Shown here in pieces: positions 1 to 14,200 of a DNA stretch of 64,000 bases. The position numbers and the translations under genes are program-made. The notes beneath the pieces were generated by a model, which searched no databases, was not told where the DNA came from, and saw nothing but the letters and a program-made list of their open reading frames with translations. This DNA comes from Tanypteryx hageni (taxonomy: Eukaryota; Arthropoda; Insecta; Odonata; Petaluridae): the NCBI GenBank assembly GCA_028673005.1, contig CM054116.1:36552854-36616853 (forward strand), written 5' to 3'. Numbering within the stretch: position 1 is the first letter of the stretch; the number at the start of each line of letters is the position of its first letter.

Positions 1-3000
1 TCCGAAAGACGCACCCCATAATCATAGGAGCGCAACACAATTGGTACTCAGGTTCGGCAAAGATAAAGAAGTTGGGACGAAAATAAATGATTTGGGAAAA
101 TTTCACGATAAAAACAAGCGTAGCGTGGAAATAAACACTGTCGTATCTGAGGATTTTTCAAAATCATTTGAGTAAAAATAATCATAACATTTCGTGATGA
201 ATATACCCTCCGAATTTCTGTTAAAGAGATCGACTTTCATTATATATTGCGTTAATTAGAATCGCAACATTGAAAAATAAAAAATTCTGACCTATTTAGG
301 ATTTGAATACTGACATAAACGACGCGTAAAAGTGAATTTACTTCTAAAAATTTTATACACTAGGTAAACATTATTGAAATTCACAAATAGTTCACCGAAT
401 TCGGTTTGTGATGCGGAAATGAATCTGGTTTTAGTTGCACAATCGGCATAAAAGTAAAAGAGTGAAAATCAATTAACATAATTTTATTGACCGTAAAACT
501 CCAGCGTTATTAATGGAACTGTAACTTAAGTCTTTCCTCTGATTAGCCGGAAATCGCCCTCAATTTCCTTTTATTCTCTCTCTAAAAAGTACGAATTGGA
601 ATGAAATCGAAAGAATCATAACATTACTGCTCATGTTTTCAAACTTTTTCGAAATCTTGATAAAAATATTAAAAGCAATCCCAAAGTGCCAGCACAAGAA
701 TTATTAAATGAATGGATTTTTTCTTGCCAGAAAGAAAATAATGATAAAAATATTTCTATCTTCTACCTAAGGTCCGCAGATCCTATACGCAACCCTCTAG
801 AATTTCACCAGACTTTCCCTCCTCCCACCGCAGCCCCAGTTATTTTTCGCAAAAACAGAAATTAGTATCAGAAAATACAACAGAAATTTTCTTAATTTAC
901 GATTAATACCCGATTTCTATGCTTTGAGATTAAGTTTGTAAAATAGCTTTTTATCCAATTACAGTGTCTACTTAATCTCAAAAAGTAAACTGAAATTATT
1001 GTATTTCAGACTCGTGTTTTAAAATAGATATAGTAGATCGACGATAAACTTCGAATTACAAAATTGATGTCTCGCGTCCTAATTACATATCGAATAATTC
1101 ATGCCAAACATCATTTTAATCAGGCTAATAACTTGGCATAGTTTTAAATCAATGAAGTTGATCAGCACTGTAAAACGGCAAATAATCTCCCACCTGTTGG
1201 CTTACGGACAAGAGGTCTACAACCCCCAAGCAGTCCTGCGGTGAAAAGTTTAATCCACTCGAGAAATTGGCCGCGTAAAACCGATGGAACTGTTGATCAT
1301 GACACAAAAGCAAATATCCGGTTGTCCGTTACGGCGTGCACACAGGATGCAGAAGAAAAACGTAAACAAGAGAGGGGTCGTGTAGAACTCTGCTGATGCG
1401 GCGACCAAAACGACCGCGCGAAATTAATTGAACTGAGTGAACGAAAGAAGCGTCTTCCGCTCTTTGCACAGTTAATACAGTTATGCGATATTTCTCACGG
1501 ATGCCGTTTCTTCTTCCCGCCGCATTTGCTTGTTATCTCTCCTCCTCCACAGTCCTCCCCTTCTCCTCCTCCGACCCCTTCCTCCCCCCTCCCCAATACC
1601 GCTCCCATTAAATTCCTCTGACCAAGTACGGCCCTCTCTTACACACCAACCCTCTCACTCGATAAAAAACAAAGCGGCCCTCGTGTCGTGGGGTATCATT
1701 TCCTTCCAGAGTTGTCCAGACGACGGTGAAAGTAAAAGGGAAAGGAATATTGGGGGTGTATAGCTGTAGGGGATTTTACAAAAGGGGCGACCCGCAAGTT
1801 TCGGGACACCATTCTTCCAGTCCCCTTTCACAAAATATTAACATTCGGGGTGACGAGCTCGTCCGCATTGGAGTTTTAGCAACCGGTTAAATCGTTTGCA
1901 TTTGACGACTTAATCTGATATTTATTTTCGGGGGAAAATCGTGAGTCGTCCTGATTATCGGAACGGCAATAAGGTTTCTTTCGAGATGAAAAAAATGAAA
2001 GGTGCTGACCAGTGCCGGCCAAAAAATGGAAAGGTGAATTCCGTGCTCGTTTTTCATTGTAAATGTGGAACGGAATAATAAACGAAGGGGTCGGAAGCGA
2101 GAACCTTAGGAGGTGGTGCGTAATTCAAAAGCAAAAATATTTTAAGATAACTGTGTTGCAATTTTTATTTTCGCTACGCACTCCACTAGTGACATCAATA
2201 ACTTAGTAGATTAGGTTTATAAGTAAAAAATACGTCATTACGCTTGTTGCTTGTCTTTACTCATGAGGAAAAATAATTTAGGACACTACGTAATGTACAT
2301 AAGCCAGAAACTTAAAAAGATAACGTGGTATCGTTTACAATTACATTTGGAGGCAACATTTATAAAGAAGTGTCACACACCCTCCTTATTTCACCTTTAT
2401 ATTTTCAAGTTCTAAGCAAACTATGAAACAAAGTGTCATTAGTATGACAAATATTTGTCGTGGAACTTGACATCCATTCGAATGAAAGGCTTAAAACAGG
2501 AGTCCAACCTTGGCCTGTTACGAAAGGGATCTTTTCTAAATTTAACGAATCACTCGTTTGTTTCGTCCGCAAATCGATTCCAGGGCCATTTTAACAGTCA
2601 CGTTCTCTGCAAGGAGGGGATAGTGAACAGAATGCGATGAACATTAAGATCAGTAATAGCTGCAGTTGCCCTTGGAAATAGCTTCGACAAGAAAAAAAGT
2701 ATGCACTCAGACTATGAAATCATTCTTCGGAACCGGACTTCCATAAAGTAAAGAGAACATTAAAATTTTCAACAGAACGAATAACATGACTTCATGATGA
2801 TTAATAGAAAAGAAATAAACTTTTAAATTTAACTTTATGAAGCCAATCATTCGGCACTCTTATATACTATAAAGACTTCAGGAATGTTATTTGAGTATTT
2901 ATCATTAAACTTGAAATAACATTTTTGGTACACTAAATTTTTTATGATCGGTTTTCATTCAGTCATAAAAAGAAATTAAAGCTTGTATTTATTTTGTGAT

Positions 3001-3560
3001 AAATAGGTTCATTTTGTTAATTTATTTGAAAATATTATATTATTTTCTTATTTTCGTGATTTTGCTTCCCCAATTTGTAATGCTAACTTCATGTATTATT
3101 TATCTTTCAAAAAATACTAAAGACTTGGATGTGATGCAATTATGACTTAAATGAATAGGAAAACAGGATTTTCTCGATTAATCATGCATTTAGCTACCTA
3201 CTTCATTTTTATCGTGATGACCGTTATCTATACTTAAACGGATTTGTTTCTGTTACATAGAAATACTCCTGCATATCCAATGTATAAATCCAACTATAAT
3301 TTACACCCATAAGTAATTAACTCTTTACGTAAAAGAATTAGGAAGTTAATAAATATCCGCTAGGGTGTAAAAAACTTTTTTCTTTGTTCGGGTGCAATAT
3401 TTTTGCGCACAGCAGGAACTGACCGCCTGTTGTTCCGAATCGCCTCACCAAATATCGAAAACATTTTCCCATGTAGGCGTCCAGAAACAAAATATCCGGA
3501 AAAAACTTTCTGTGACATTTTGACAGTTGATACAAACAACCTTTCTCTCCGACCCACTAG
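1..3560. other. AT-rich stretch with no recognisable gene
   Basis: I see no conserved reading frame, RNA gene or transposon end here. A pyrimidine-rich patch at about 1535-1620 gives an apparent 77-residue frame of Leu/Pro/Ser, which is a composition effect. Several short CAG acceptor-like sites (for example near 1013, 1710 and 1823) are not followed by a usable donor in an open frame. The stretch reads as ordinary intergenic or intronic DNA. Confidence 0.6.
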
Positions 3561-4140
3561 CGATGTTTCACGTAGAGTTCTGAAATCGAGCTCTCTTCTG
3601 GCGCAAAACAGAAAAACAAAAATCTGGACCGCACTCGCGGCCGAACGCGAACGCTGCGACAAGCGGCGTAAACAATTGCGGGGAGGGCGGAATTTTCTAA
3701 TAAATCGGAACGACAACGTCGAAAGCGTATTTGGAATCGAGCGATAGACAAAGCGCCACCACGAGATCCAGCACTCGTCTTAATTGATACGAACGACCCT
3801 AGCGGCATCGATAAGGGCGGCTGCCAAGTGGGTTGTAAAGGAAATGAAAAGTGCAGACTCCCGAGGCAGCGATGATGGTGGGGTCGTTTCCCGGTCAACG
3901 CCACCAACACCTCCGCGTGCACCCTCTGGGATCGAGGGAGTGAGCAAAGGGGGGAAGGAGTAGGGGCGGGCGAGGGAGAGCCTTGCAGAGCGGATCCGAG
4001 TGGGTTGGAGGTCAAGAAGAGATGCAATAACTCTGGAACATGAGTCGAGTCGAGATGGCGCGATTCTTAGCGGCGCTCCCCGTGGCAGTTGGTGGGGGAA
4101 GGGGAAAGCGGCGGCGAGAGAAAGGAGAGGGGAGTCTGCG
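3560..4140. promoter_or_regulatory. CpG-rich patch, possible regulatory or promoter DNA
   Basis: Base composition changes sharply from the AT-rich flanks to a segment dense in CG dinucleotides, with many GCGGC, CGAACGC and CGAG motifs. No start codon with a convincing coding frame follows. CpG-rich segments in AT-rich arthropod DNA can mark promoters or enhancers, but no core promoter motif set or splice donor could be fixed here. The regulatory role is inference from composition alone. Confidence 0.25.
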
Positions 4141-4278
4141 TGTGAGATACCACTAGCCTTTTAACTTTCCCTCTTTCTCTTTTCCTCCCACTCTACCATT
4201 ATATTCCTCAAGCCCCTCCTCCCCCTTTCTTTTACCTCTCCGCCTCCTCCTAGTCATATCCTACTCTGTTCTATCCTT

Positions 4279-4358
4279 CCTCTCCTCATCTCGCCTTCTC
4301 CTCATCTCGCCTTCTCCTCATCTCGCCTTCTCCTCATCTCGCCCTCTCCTCGTCTCGC
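4279..4358 (+). repeat. 16-bp pyrimidine tandem repeat, 5 copies
   Basis: Five adjacent copies of a 16-bp unit of the form cttctcctcatctcgc are read in phase at 4279, 4295, 4311, 4327 and 4343. The middle three are identical. The first has one change in its opening bases and the last has two changes. The array sits in a longer pyrimidine-rich tract (about 4150-4380) next to the CpG-rich patch. It is a small minisatellite, and the frame through it has no coding meaning. Confidence 0.9.
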
Positions 4359-4359
4359 C

Positions 4360-7000
4360 TCCTTCACCCACGCCCAGGCATCCGCCCACCGGACGTCCTT
4401 GCCGCCACAAATGGCTCTGGATCCGAGCAACGGGATGGCGAAGGAACGATCCGAAACGATATTCGTGTTCGTTTTTCAGACGGAGAGACAAGGTTGGTGG
4501 CTCCATAACGGGCTTCTCTCTCAACTACCCACAGATGATAAGTCCAGAAGCTCCGCCTCGCAACAAGGTCCTGAACGTGCACCTCACAACCTCGAGATGT
4601 CGACTAATTGCTGCTTAAGAGATGATACAAGTTCGCTTCACGCGCGTATTAAGTTTGGAATTTAATTGAGACGGATTTTTTAAAGAGTTATCCTGATAAT
4701 TAGTGAAGGTTATTTCTTAGGATTCGTATTCACTCGAGTATTAAAAGTAAACTTTTACAAGTTCTCGAAATGCATATTGATGTAAATATGGCATTATATT
4801 AGCACAATTTCTCAAATCTTAATTGGCCGAAACATATTCTTAAGCTTAAAAACGTTGTTAAATTACAACATGCAGGCGTTGGAGTCTCCAAAAAAATTTC
4901 ACTTTAACAATGAAAAGAATCGTGTTTACAAAATTTAGCTGTTCTTTTAAGTAGCAGGCTATATTAATTTTAAATGCTATTAAAATTGTGATTATGAAGT
5001 ATTAAAGATTCCTTTGTATCGAACAAATGATTTGAAACGCCAGAGACTCATCAGTGACCTTGTGTTGCGTGTGAATAATTCGACCTTCATCGTATTCTTC
5101 TTATTAGGCTTTCGAATATATTTTAAATCATTAACATTGTTGACATAATTTAAAACCTCTCTGTATTAATGTATATTCACTCAATGGTGCTTTTTTAACT
5201 ATTTCATTCAAAGATATTTACGAATGATAAGCTTTTATTTTTAAAATAACTGAAAAATGGATGATTACATGGGGTTCTATTCACCACACATCGAAAAGAA
5301 AATGTAACTCTACTTCGTTCACTATCCTTAACTTTCCTTTTGTTACATCACTACGGGTACAACGCAAAATCTGTTCCGGAATGTGGGAAGACTGGATTTC
5401 TATGAATATTCTTATAAGAAATTTATGAAAGACTATTCAAGCAAACATATACATATTCTATGAGACATTTCAGATCGAAAAAATTCAACACCAAATAAAT
5501 TTTCTTTAATGCAAATGATAACAGTAAAATTCGGCTTATCTCTTTTTTTGGAAGAATCTTGAGGGTTTATCGTAAAAGTTAATTGAATAAGACCGTTATA
5601 TTTTTATATAAAAATATATCCCAAAACCAAATGGTGCCAACTTAACTAGAACTGTATCCTACTTATTTACTAATCTACGGAATAAATCAATAACTAATTT
5701 TTTTATGTCCGCCCTGTAGGCAAGAGACAAATATCTTCGTCAGGCACATTTTTCCCGTTCCTTTTCTTCCATCATTCCTCTGTCATTCCCCTTCTCTACG
5801 CATTCTCTTTACTCCGTCCACGCTCCCGAGTGGGATGAAAGGGTTAGGTGCGGGAGGAGATGGGAGGGCCAAACGGAGGGAAGGAGAAAAAGCAGTCTCG
5901 GACCGAGGAACTGGTTTGTCCGCCTTCCGGCGACCTCAAAGCCAGGAGAACGGCCATCGTGTGGGGAACGGAGAGAAAGAGGAGAAAGAAAGTGGTCGGA
6001 GGACAGAGGTGGACGACGTGAGCTACTAAAGACGGTCCAGAGAATACGAGAAGACGAGAGAGTGAAGTAAAAGGGAGAGGGTAGCGTTGAATAGGGGAGA
6101 TATTTGACAGCGGATGAGTGGGTGATACACGACACGACGGACCTTATGCTTTCCAGCGTCTATAAAACAGGGTCGGTCGTGAGGACCAACTGCGTTTCTC
6201 CTGAGTAAAGAAAACCGAATGAGCCTGGTAACAGTAATATTAATGGAGCATAAGAGCATTTTTATGTGGCGATGTGAAAGTGGTACTTTACGTAATAATA
6301 TGCATAAAAACACAAAGAATGGATTAAGTGAAGTCTATAAGGACCGGTATGTGCTGAATAGCCTAAGAAATTTTTTGGAAAGTTTAAACTTAAAATAAGA
6401 TACTAAGATTCATGGCCTAATATTGGTATATGATAATTTATAATGATAGATAATTTATTTCGAACATAACCCACAAATTTCGTTAAATGTTTTAAAAATT
6501 CAATTTCAAATACGAAGAAGATTGAATGTCTGCCATTATGTTTTCTTGTAAAGACAACCAAGTGTCCATGAAAAGGCCTATAAACAAACGGTTTATTGTA
6601 TAAAAGAGTTGCATATTTCATGATACAAGCCGTCATCTGAACACTGCTGATTCAGTGACCAGATTAGATTCAAATTTTAATGCAAAACATATACTTCGGC
6701 AAAGAATTCCTACTTTATACTGAGAGACTTGAACGCCTGGTCAAGCAAAAACCCCATCCCATCAGAGAAGCAGCAGGTAAAATAATAAACTTAATAAATT
6801 CAGTAATCCAATCAATAGGATTTCTAAAAACATTCAGATGGATAAACGACGAAAATAATACCGAGAACCTACGGAAACGTGCCATAGAATATTAATAAAA
6901 TAAGGAATCGTTCGTGAAAAAGCATATGCACACCACCAAGAAGCGAAAGTAAATAAACAACGCAGAAACCGACTAAGGCAAATGCAAACGAAACAAAAAA
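4360..7000. other. AT-rich stretch with one purine-rich patch, no gene seen
   Basis: Most of this segment is AT-rich and featureless. At about 5820-6090 the plus strand is strongly purine-rich (GGGAGGAGATGGGAGGG type). This opens frames on both strands simply because stop codons need T on the sense strand. No splice-flanked exon, repeat array or transposon terminus was found. Confidence 0.5.
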
Positions 7001-10000
7001 TAAAATCGCTTCTCGGAGAAAAGGAAGAAAAACACGCGAAAGAGGCACCGACAGCTCATACCGCCATACATTCGTCCCGACGGCGCGTGCACAGGACAGT
7101 GCAGCGACAGGATTCCACGGAAACCAGCCCAGAATTCTTTCGAAGGTTTTTTTTCCTCCCTACAATTTCCAATGCAAAGATCGCGAGACTGGAAAATAAA
7201 TTCCTCTCGCGAAGGTCTTAGGGCGGTCAGTCGACATGTTCCTTAAATCTCCGTCTCCGTAAGAAGGAATAAAAATGGGCAAAGAAACGAAGAGGGTCGA
7301 GTTTACGACCCTTGTGTAAAAAGTAACGGGCGCCGGACGGAGAAACGCATACGTGGAAGAGTTGCGCAAAGAGGGAAAGGGAGGTGATGCGGAGGAGGCG
7401 AGATGCAACTCCGGAGGAGTGGAAATGGGAGGAAGATGCTCGTCCGATGAAAAGGGACGAAAAAAGGGAGACCTTGGGGGAACGGGTATCGGCGATGTCG
7501 AATAAAAAAGAGCCGCAAAAAAGTGAAGGGAGAGGAGGGAGAGGGATGCGGGATGAAACTTGTATAGAGTGCATCGCGAAGGAAAAGAGCAGAGCAAGTG
7601 GTGAGGCGGGGGATAAATAGATACAAGGCGAAGATGGAAGAGCAGAGGGATGGTAAGGAAGCATGTGGTTTTTTAGGATAAAGGGAATTAGAGGTATTCG
7701 AGGCGTAAAGCCGGCTCAAAGAAAGATTGTAAAGGGATAAGAGATGAAGACGAAGAATTAAACAATGAAAATGAGGACAATCTGCACATTTACTCGAAGG
7801 CACTGTAAATGTCGGATTTTTTTCAACGTGACATTTTAAAAAATTCAACACGAATAAAAAGAATCGACTTTCTAGGGGAAAAAACGCAAAGCGTCGCTCA
7901 CCGACTCTCAAGAGATAAGCACGACAAACGCTCGAGCAGTTTACAAAGGTGGTGTAATAACCTCTCGAGAGATGGGAGGCGTCGGAATACCGCGAAAAAA
8001 TGTAAGAAGATTTTTCTGAACAGGTTTGTAAATTTTCACGCCGTTTATCACGGAAAAAAATCCTTAGGAGCATATAAGTAGCGTAATAGTGTAATCGCAT
8101 AAATTTGGGCGCAGTTATAAAAAATTAGATCCGATAAATACGGGAGAGTTTCAACTGTGACGAATCGTACTAATTACCAGTTCGCGATGCAACAAAAAGT
8201 GTCGGTCAAAGCTTAATTTCAGCACTGCACGGCGAATCTTTGGAGAGCTAACAAGGAAGCGGTAAAAAATAGCGAAGGTAAAAGAAAGAGTGAATCGGAG
8301 CGAGAAGGAAAGATTAAGGGAGAGAGAGGCAGGATGGAGCGTGTGTACACATGATGGAGAAATAAATGGATTACCGGATTTTTCAAAAGGTCGCGTCCGA
8401 CGCGCAATGAAACGGAGAGTGGATGGAGAATAGGAGCTCGGCGGACGTGGGCGTTAAATAGGAGGGCGGAGGCATGGAAGGGGGCTCATAGTTGGGTGTG
8501 GGTAAACCAGGGGTGGGCGAAGAGACGGGATGACTAATCCGCAGACGAGAGCAGGAGGAAAGCGAGCGTGTTGGAGGGGACACATAAGGGCGGAGCGGTT
8601 ACGGAGAAGAGGTTGGTGGGAAGAGATCTCTCTTTTTTTTAAGTTTTTCTTTTTCGTTTCAAAGGTTAACATACAGCTGCTGAGCCGGTTCGGACATGTG
8701 CGAGAAAATGGTAACGGAGCGGGATTGAATAATGGGAGCGGCAAAAGGTGAAAAGAATATTGCATTTCTGGGCATGCACACGTCATTCGAACACTTTCGA
8801 GCACCGCCATCGCCTCAATCGATCAGATGGAACAATAAATAGCGTCTGATATGGTGCTTCGATGCTTTTCTTTCCCCGTGGTGGGAAATTTGAGCCTGCG
8901 AACGCTGTGCTGCACGCAATCACTAACCATGACCTTTATGATCGCTGGTTTATCTTTTTCGCCACCACGAATCAAAACGGTAATCGTAAAATCGCTCCAT
9001 TGGTCATTAACCTCGTTATTTTCGTGTAAAATCCCACTCGTTTACGCAACAAAACCTTGCTCGCCCGCAGCTTCAAATGCATATGCACTCTATGATCAGT
9101 CATCCTCGTCGACGTTGTGTATCAAAGCGCAAAAACAAGAAGATGAAGGCACAATGAAGCATTCCTTACCGTGTTAGAGCCCCGCTTATATAGTTCCCAT
9201 AATGCGATAGTCGGATAAAATTTTACGCATCGGGTCTTCGGAAACAAAAAAAAAAAACGATCGCATTTGATCCGCGTAATACCCATGAATACGAACGGAT
9301 TTAGCGGAATACTATATCGAAGGCTCAAGTATACGTTGGCACATATGTAGGCGTGTAATGAACAATAGTGAGAAAGAGAGAGAGAGAGGGAGTCTTTGTG
9401 GGAGGTTCGGCTGCTTTGCTCCGGCGTTATATGCGCTGATGGATCACGGAATGGGCTTCCTTCCTTCGGTCACTCTATGCTATATCTCTCGATGTATCCC
9501 ACACATCTGTTTATCCTCCCATACACACCAACCTTTCTCAAATTGTAACGAAACTCTACGCGCGCTTCTGTCCATTCTCAATTCGCTTCCACTGTCTCTC
9601 CTCCGCCGACAGCCTCTCTCGTCTATGCTCCGTTTTCGACATTTTTTTCTTTACGGCCAAAGAGTCATTCACGCTAAACCGCATGCATCCTATATATGAT
9701 ACGCAGGTGCATGCAATCAAATTAAGAGATTTCGTTGCGACATGACCCATCTAGAAGAATTGAGAGGATTCTAAGGGATGAGCTGCCCATCATATTCTTT
9801 TAAAAATAATTTTGTAGTTGCTTAATGATGCTTATTGCTGTGTCATCGAATGAAACCATGACCCTTCCCCTCTTCGGTGAAGTATGAGGTTTTGTTTGTC
9901 CGACTCATGCGATGCTTTCGTATCTCACGGTGAAAGTTAATGACGCAAGGGATTCTGACTATTGTATCTCTTCTTTTCCATCCTAAGGTAACTAATATTA

Positions 10001-11100
10001 CGCATAGCAAATATTCCATTGCACTGCAAACATTTAAAAATGTTTCCTGAATTTATGTGAGATTTATCATTTCCTTTTTTTTTGGGTTCAATTAGAGAAA
10101 ACATTGAACGACTTGGAAAATAATAAACTCCAAACGTCCATTGTTTAACCCTTTTCCACGATATGCTGCATTAATTCGCTAAAATAATCCAGAATTCTCT
10201 GTATTCAATCGGGTTATCAAAACCGAATCACAAAATATTCAATTTAAAAAATATATCATGGGAAATCAATGTTTTGGTGCCCTCCAAACGTATTTGCCCA
10301 TGTGGTACAGACGGAGAAACTTCAATTACCTCCAGCCGTTATAGGCTACCGCAAAGCCTAAACAATTTAACCCCCTCTTGTGAAATCTCTCTATAGAGAG
10401 AGAAAGGAAAGTGGACCGCTGGCGATTGATAGATCACGACTCCGCGTTCCCGAAAATCCTTACTGCGGACGAAGAGAAAGCGAAAAAACTCTCGGGACCC
10501 ATCCTCGCAGACATCCAATTGCACGAAAGTCGAAATCGTGAGATCACAGAAGCTAATAACTTCGCACTGACCAGTGCAATGTCGCAATCCCTGCAAACAA
10601 ATCCCCTGGCTTCTCCGCTTCGCTTATTCCGTTCATTTTCCTACATTACAGCAAAACTTTTCGTCTAGTCTTCTACCGTGACTCTTGAAGTAGCAAGAGA
10701 GATGGAAGGAAGGAGCGAGAGGTCCTTGAAAAATGAGAGAGTAGGAGGCCTATGGAGAGTGAAACAAACTCCGCTTTTAACTCTTTCTCAATCTTTCTCC
10801 GTCTATCTAACTCTTTACCCCTTCTCCCATTCTCTTTTTATCTTTCCCTCTTACTGTTCCCAAAGAACCCTCACTCTCTCGCCCACGCCGGGATGTGAAC
10901 TTCGATAGCCTTGGAGTGTAAAGGAGCGAGTGGGTGCCAGGAAGGGTGAAGGACGCTGGTCTAGGGACGTGGGCAGTGCCAACGGGAAAATGCGGAGGAT
11001 GGCAGAGAAAGAGAGAGAGAGTTGAGAAAAGTGAAAGAAGAAAGGATTAAGATTGTAAGGAAGAATGGAGAAAGGAGTTTTTTAAAATAAGGTATGTAAC
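7000..11100. other. Mixed purine-rich and AT-rich DNA, no gene supported
   Basis: The part at about 7000-8770 is purine-rich on the plus strand and moderately rich in CG. It yields long minus-strand frames (up to 265 codons at 7303-8100) full of Ser, Pro, Leu and Arg, which is what translated CT-rich sequence gives. No domain, signal peptide or splice architecture supports them. A (GA)n run lies at 9369-9389. The segment at 10400-10670 has an open frame with a mixed composition but no recognisable motif. Confidence 0.45.
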
Positions 11101-11215
11101 GTGGGCCGCTCTCTCTCTCTCTCTACTACTTATATGACGAAAGGGTTCAATGTAAGAAGGGACTATATAGCCTCAATTTCGCCCTAAATAAAGCCGTTTG
11201 TCTGTCTGTCTGTCT
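11000..11215 (+). mobile_element. Possible non-LTR retroelement 3' tail with (GTCT)n end
   Basis: An AATAAA-containing segment (around 11186) is followed directly by a tetranucleotide run of GTCT at about 11200-11215. This arrangement is common at the 3' end of non-LTR elements and SINEs in arthropods. Upstream, a short charged plus-strand frame containing stop codons could be a decayed C-terminus, but I recognise no diagnostic motif. The left boundary is arbitrary. A plain microsatellite beside a chance AATAAA is the alternative. Confidence 0.25.
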
Positions 11216-14200
11216 ATGGCGACTTCTTTTAACGGCCGTCATATTCTGCCAATATTTTCTCTCAAACTTCTTCACGGTTCCTCGAAAAATTTAAAGTGGA
11301 AGAAGCATCTGCATAAGAACGGGCAGCTTTGGATAACATGCGACTTAATAAAAACACACTCCCTAAGAAGCCATAAATCTTTAAAAGCGGATTTTAGCGT
11401 GAGACGATTAAAATCGAAGGATGCGAATACAGCTACTTGCATCATGTAAAACCATACAAATCTGAGCAATTTTGTGGGATAAATGCTGAGATTAATTGTA
11501 TTCTTAAGAGAGTAAACATCACGTCAGAACACGATATTTATTTTTCATGGGCTCATAAGCAGCATTTCATGGTCTTTTACGCCGAGAGTATAAACGACAA
11601 TAATGACGAGCACATAAGACCATGCTCGCTTAGAATTAAGGGGCAGGCTTAATAATCACTCCGGTGTAATTGGTTTTTGCAGCTATCTCGTATTTATTAT
11701 TAAACTAATAAACTACTATTAATAATTAATTAATTTGTTGGTTGGAACGCTATATGGAATTTCCCATAAGAGGGATCTTAAATATACCTCTTTCACACTT
11801 GCAGACTTATTTTCTTTTGCAGAATTAAATTAGAAGTAATTGACGCACGATCTTCGGATAAGAACCATTTTAAAGGAAATTAAATGAAAATTTTTATTCT
11901 TACCGTCGATTTTTGTTTTCGAATCGAATCCGCTCACATTAAAATAAAATATTTGAAAATTTGTCAAAATTTTGCATTTTCATTGAAACGTTCCCTTGGC
12001 AATCAACAGCATTGTTGTTCATACAGAAAATCAATATATTTGGTGAGTCCACAATAGCTAATTTTTTTCGGAATAAAACGTTAAAGATGCTGTTAACTTA
12101 GTTAAAAATTGTATACTCTTATTGTCTTACTATATTATATATATTAAAGTGAAAACCTGTTCATCTATCTTATCTAATGTTCGTATAAGTGTCCGATTTA
12201 GCTCACTTCCTTCTAATATAGTTGAATATATTAAGTTCCAATTTTCTCGTTGAATCTCAACGGGCATTTACACTAGTAACATAATAATTTCCCATCAATT
12301 GTCATTTAAAACAAGCAATTTAGAACCTGATTAATCGTCATATGTATTGAAGGGGGATCTAAAGCAACACCTTACTAAATTAATCAAGTCTAGCCTTAAA
12401 AGCAAGAAACTGAATTGAAACTCGATAAAAACTTCTGACTTAAACGAAGATTATTTACAAATGCTTCCGCCGCGGTGAATCACAGGCGTCATGAGGAAAC
12501 GCCAATTTTTCTGCCATCAGATTTAAATCGCGAGCGAATTGGCCTTAAATCCGTTACACTTTTAAATGAGCAAAGGCTTTTTTTTTACTTTGCTTCCAAA
12601 ATGTTGCAGAAATCGAAAGTTTATCAAGTCATTGTAAATTTAAATCGGGATTTTTTCACGGGTCCCATTTATTGGGCGTGACACTTTTTCATAACATATC
12701 GTTAGCCAGTGATCGTATGTAAATCGATGGCGATGTATCTTGTGTTCCGTTGCGTGGGCTCCCAATTACACCGAAGAGGCCGCTTCCCGAAAAGGGTCGA
12801 TTGCGGAGGAGGAGAGAGAGAGAGAGAAAGAAAGAGAGAGAGAAATAATCCCTTCTGGTACGGAAGAGGGAGGAAGGATTGGTCGAGATAGGAGGAAGAA
12901 GAGACGCTAACAATGTCGCTGAAAGAAAAACGAGTTTTTGCGAAGTGACAGATGGATTCAGACTGAGATATTTAATGGGTTAATAAAACCATCGGAAATA
13001 ATGAGTCTATGAAATTGCTTGCGAAACAAATGAGATTGATGCGAGGGCAAAACCAATAGCTTACTGTCGACGTCGTAAATAATGTTATGATTGCAGCTGG
13101 CGGGCTGGCATGAGACATGAATGTCGAAAAAAAAAATTGAACCCTATAAAAAAATCTGTGCGAGTCAAAATGCTTTCTGCCCAACAAAAATTGTAGAGAT
13201 AAATTAAATTTGTCCAAGCCATTAAAAGTAATAGCTTTTACCGCGCACGGGAAAGAAATTCGCCATCTGCGATTCTAAAAAAGAATGGCGACAGTTCAAA
13301 ACCAAAGCCAGATTTCAAGTCTGAGACAATCTCAAACGAATAAGACGGAAATCCGAATTCTCACAATTCGAACGAGAGAGGCAATCGAGATATATGATCT
13401 TTCCCAACATGCTGCACGAAAATCTATTCAGAACCCAGGAAATCGCCGAGTTTTTTTTTAAAGCAGAGGTCCTGATCGGAAATAAAGGAAAGATTGCGGA
13501 AATAAACGCAAAAAATGCTCCAAAAAAGAAAAGCCCGAAAGCGCGACGCCAAACAAATAACACGCATCTTACCAGATAGTTAAAGAAAAGCTGAAAAGGC
13601 GAGAGATCGGATCGGATTTAGATTGAGGGAAGGAGATGTTATAGTAAGGCGGCTAGATAAGAGAGCAAGGGCGAGCCGAACAATGGGAGATGAATAAGGA
13701 ATAGGCCGAGGAGGCGGAGCGGATGAGCAAGGGTTGGAAGAGGACAAAGAATGTTTACCCCTCTTATCCTTTCAGGAGGGATGGACAGAGGGAATTCATG
13801 AGATGCTGGCTCACGCCTCGATGTGGCGGACGATTGCGAGCGAAAGCACGGAGAAAGAGACGGAAAGTGCACGCGCACAAACCACAAAACAATGGATGCT
13901 CTTCTTCCAGCTAATATCCTCCAGATGTTTAAATGCGTCCAGCTCTTTTAAACACAGAACCAAGGAAAGTATCTTATTTACGGCAAGTTCATAGCGATGC
14001 GTGTTAGCAACCCGCAGCATTTCAAATAAGACCCTGCACCATCATTATTATATGTTCCTTAAATTGACATTAACAGACAAAATTACTGCGTAGGAACTAT
14101 TTTACAATAATATTTTGTAAGAATATTAGTAAAATACTTCTTATATAATATTTGCTAGTACATAAACATGCAATTTTGGCGCATCTTAAATTAAAAGTGT

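Noticed and set aside
7303..8100. 265-codon minus-strand open frame
   Set aside because: Ser/Pro/Leu/Arg-rich translation of CT-rich sequence. Overlapping long frames occur in the same region on both strands, and there is no domain or splice support.
13563..13590. 18-nt micro-exon pattern on the minus strand (CCTTTTCAG ... CTG|GTAAGATG)
   Set aside because: Both sites look good, but an 18-nt exon cannot be supported from sequence alone.
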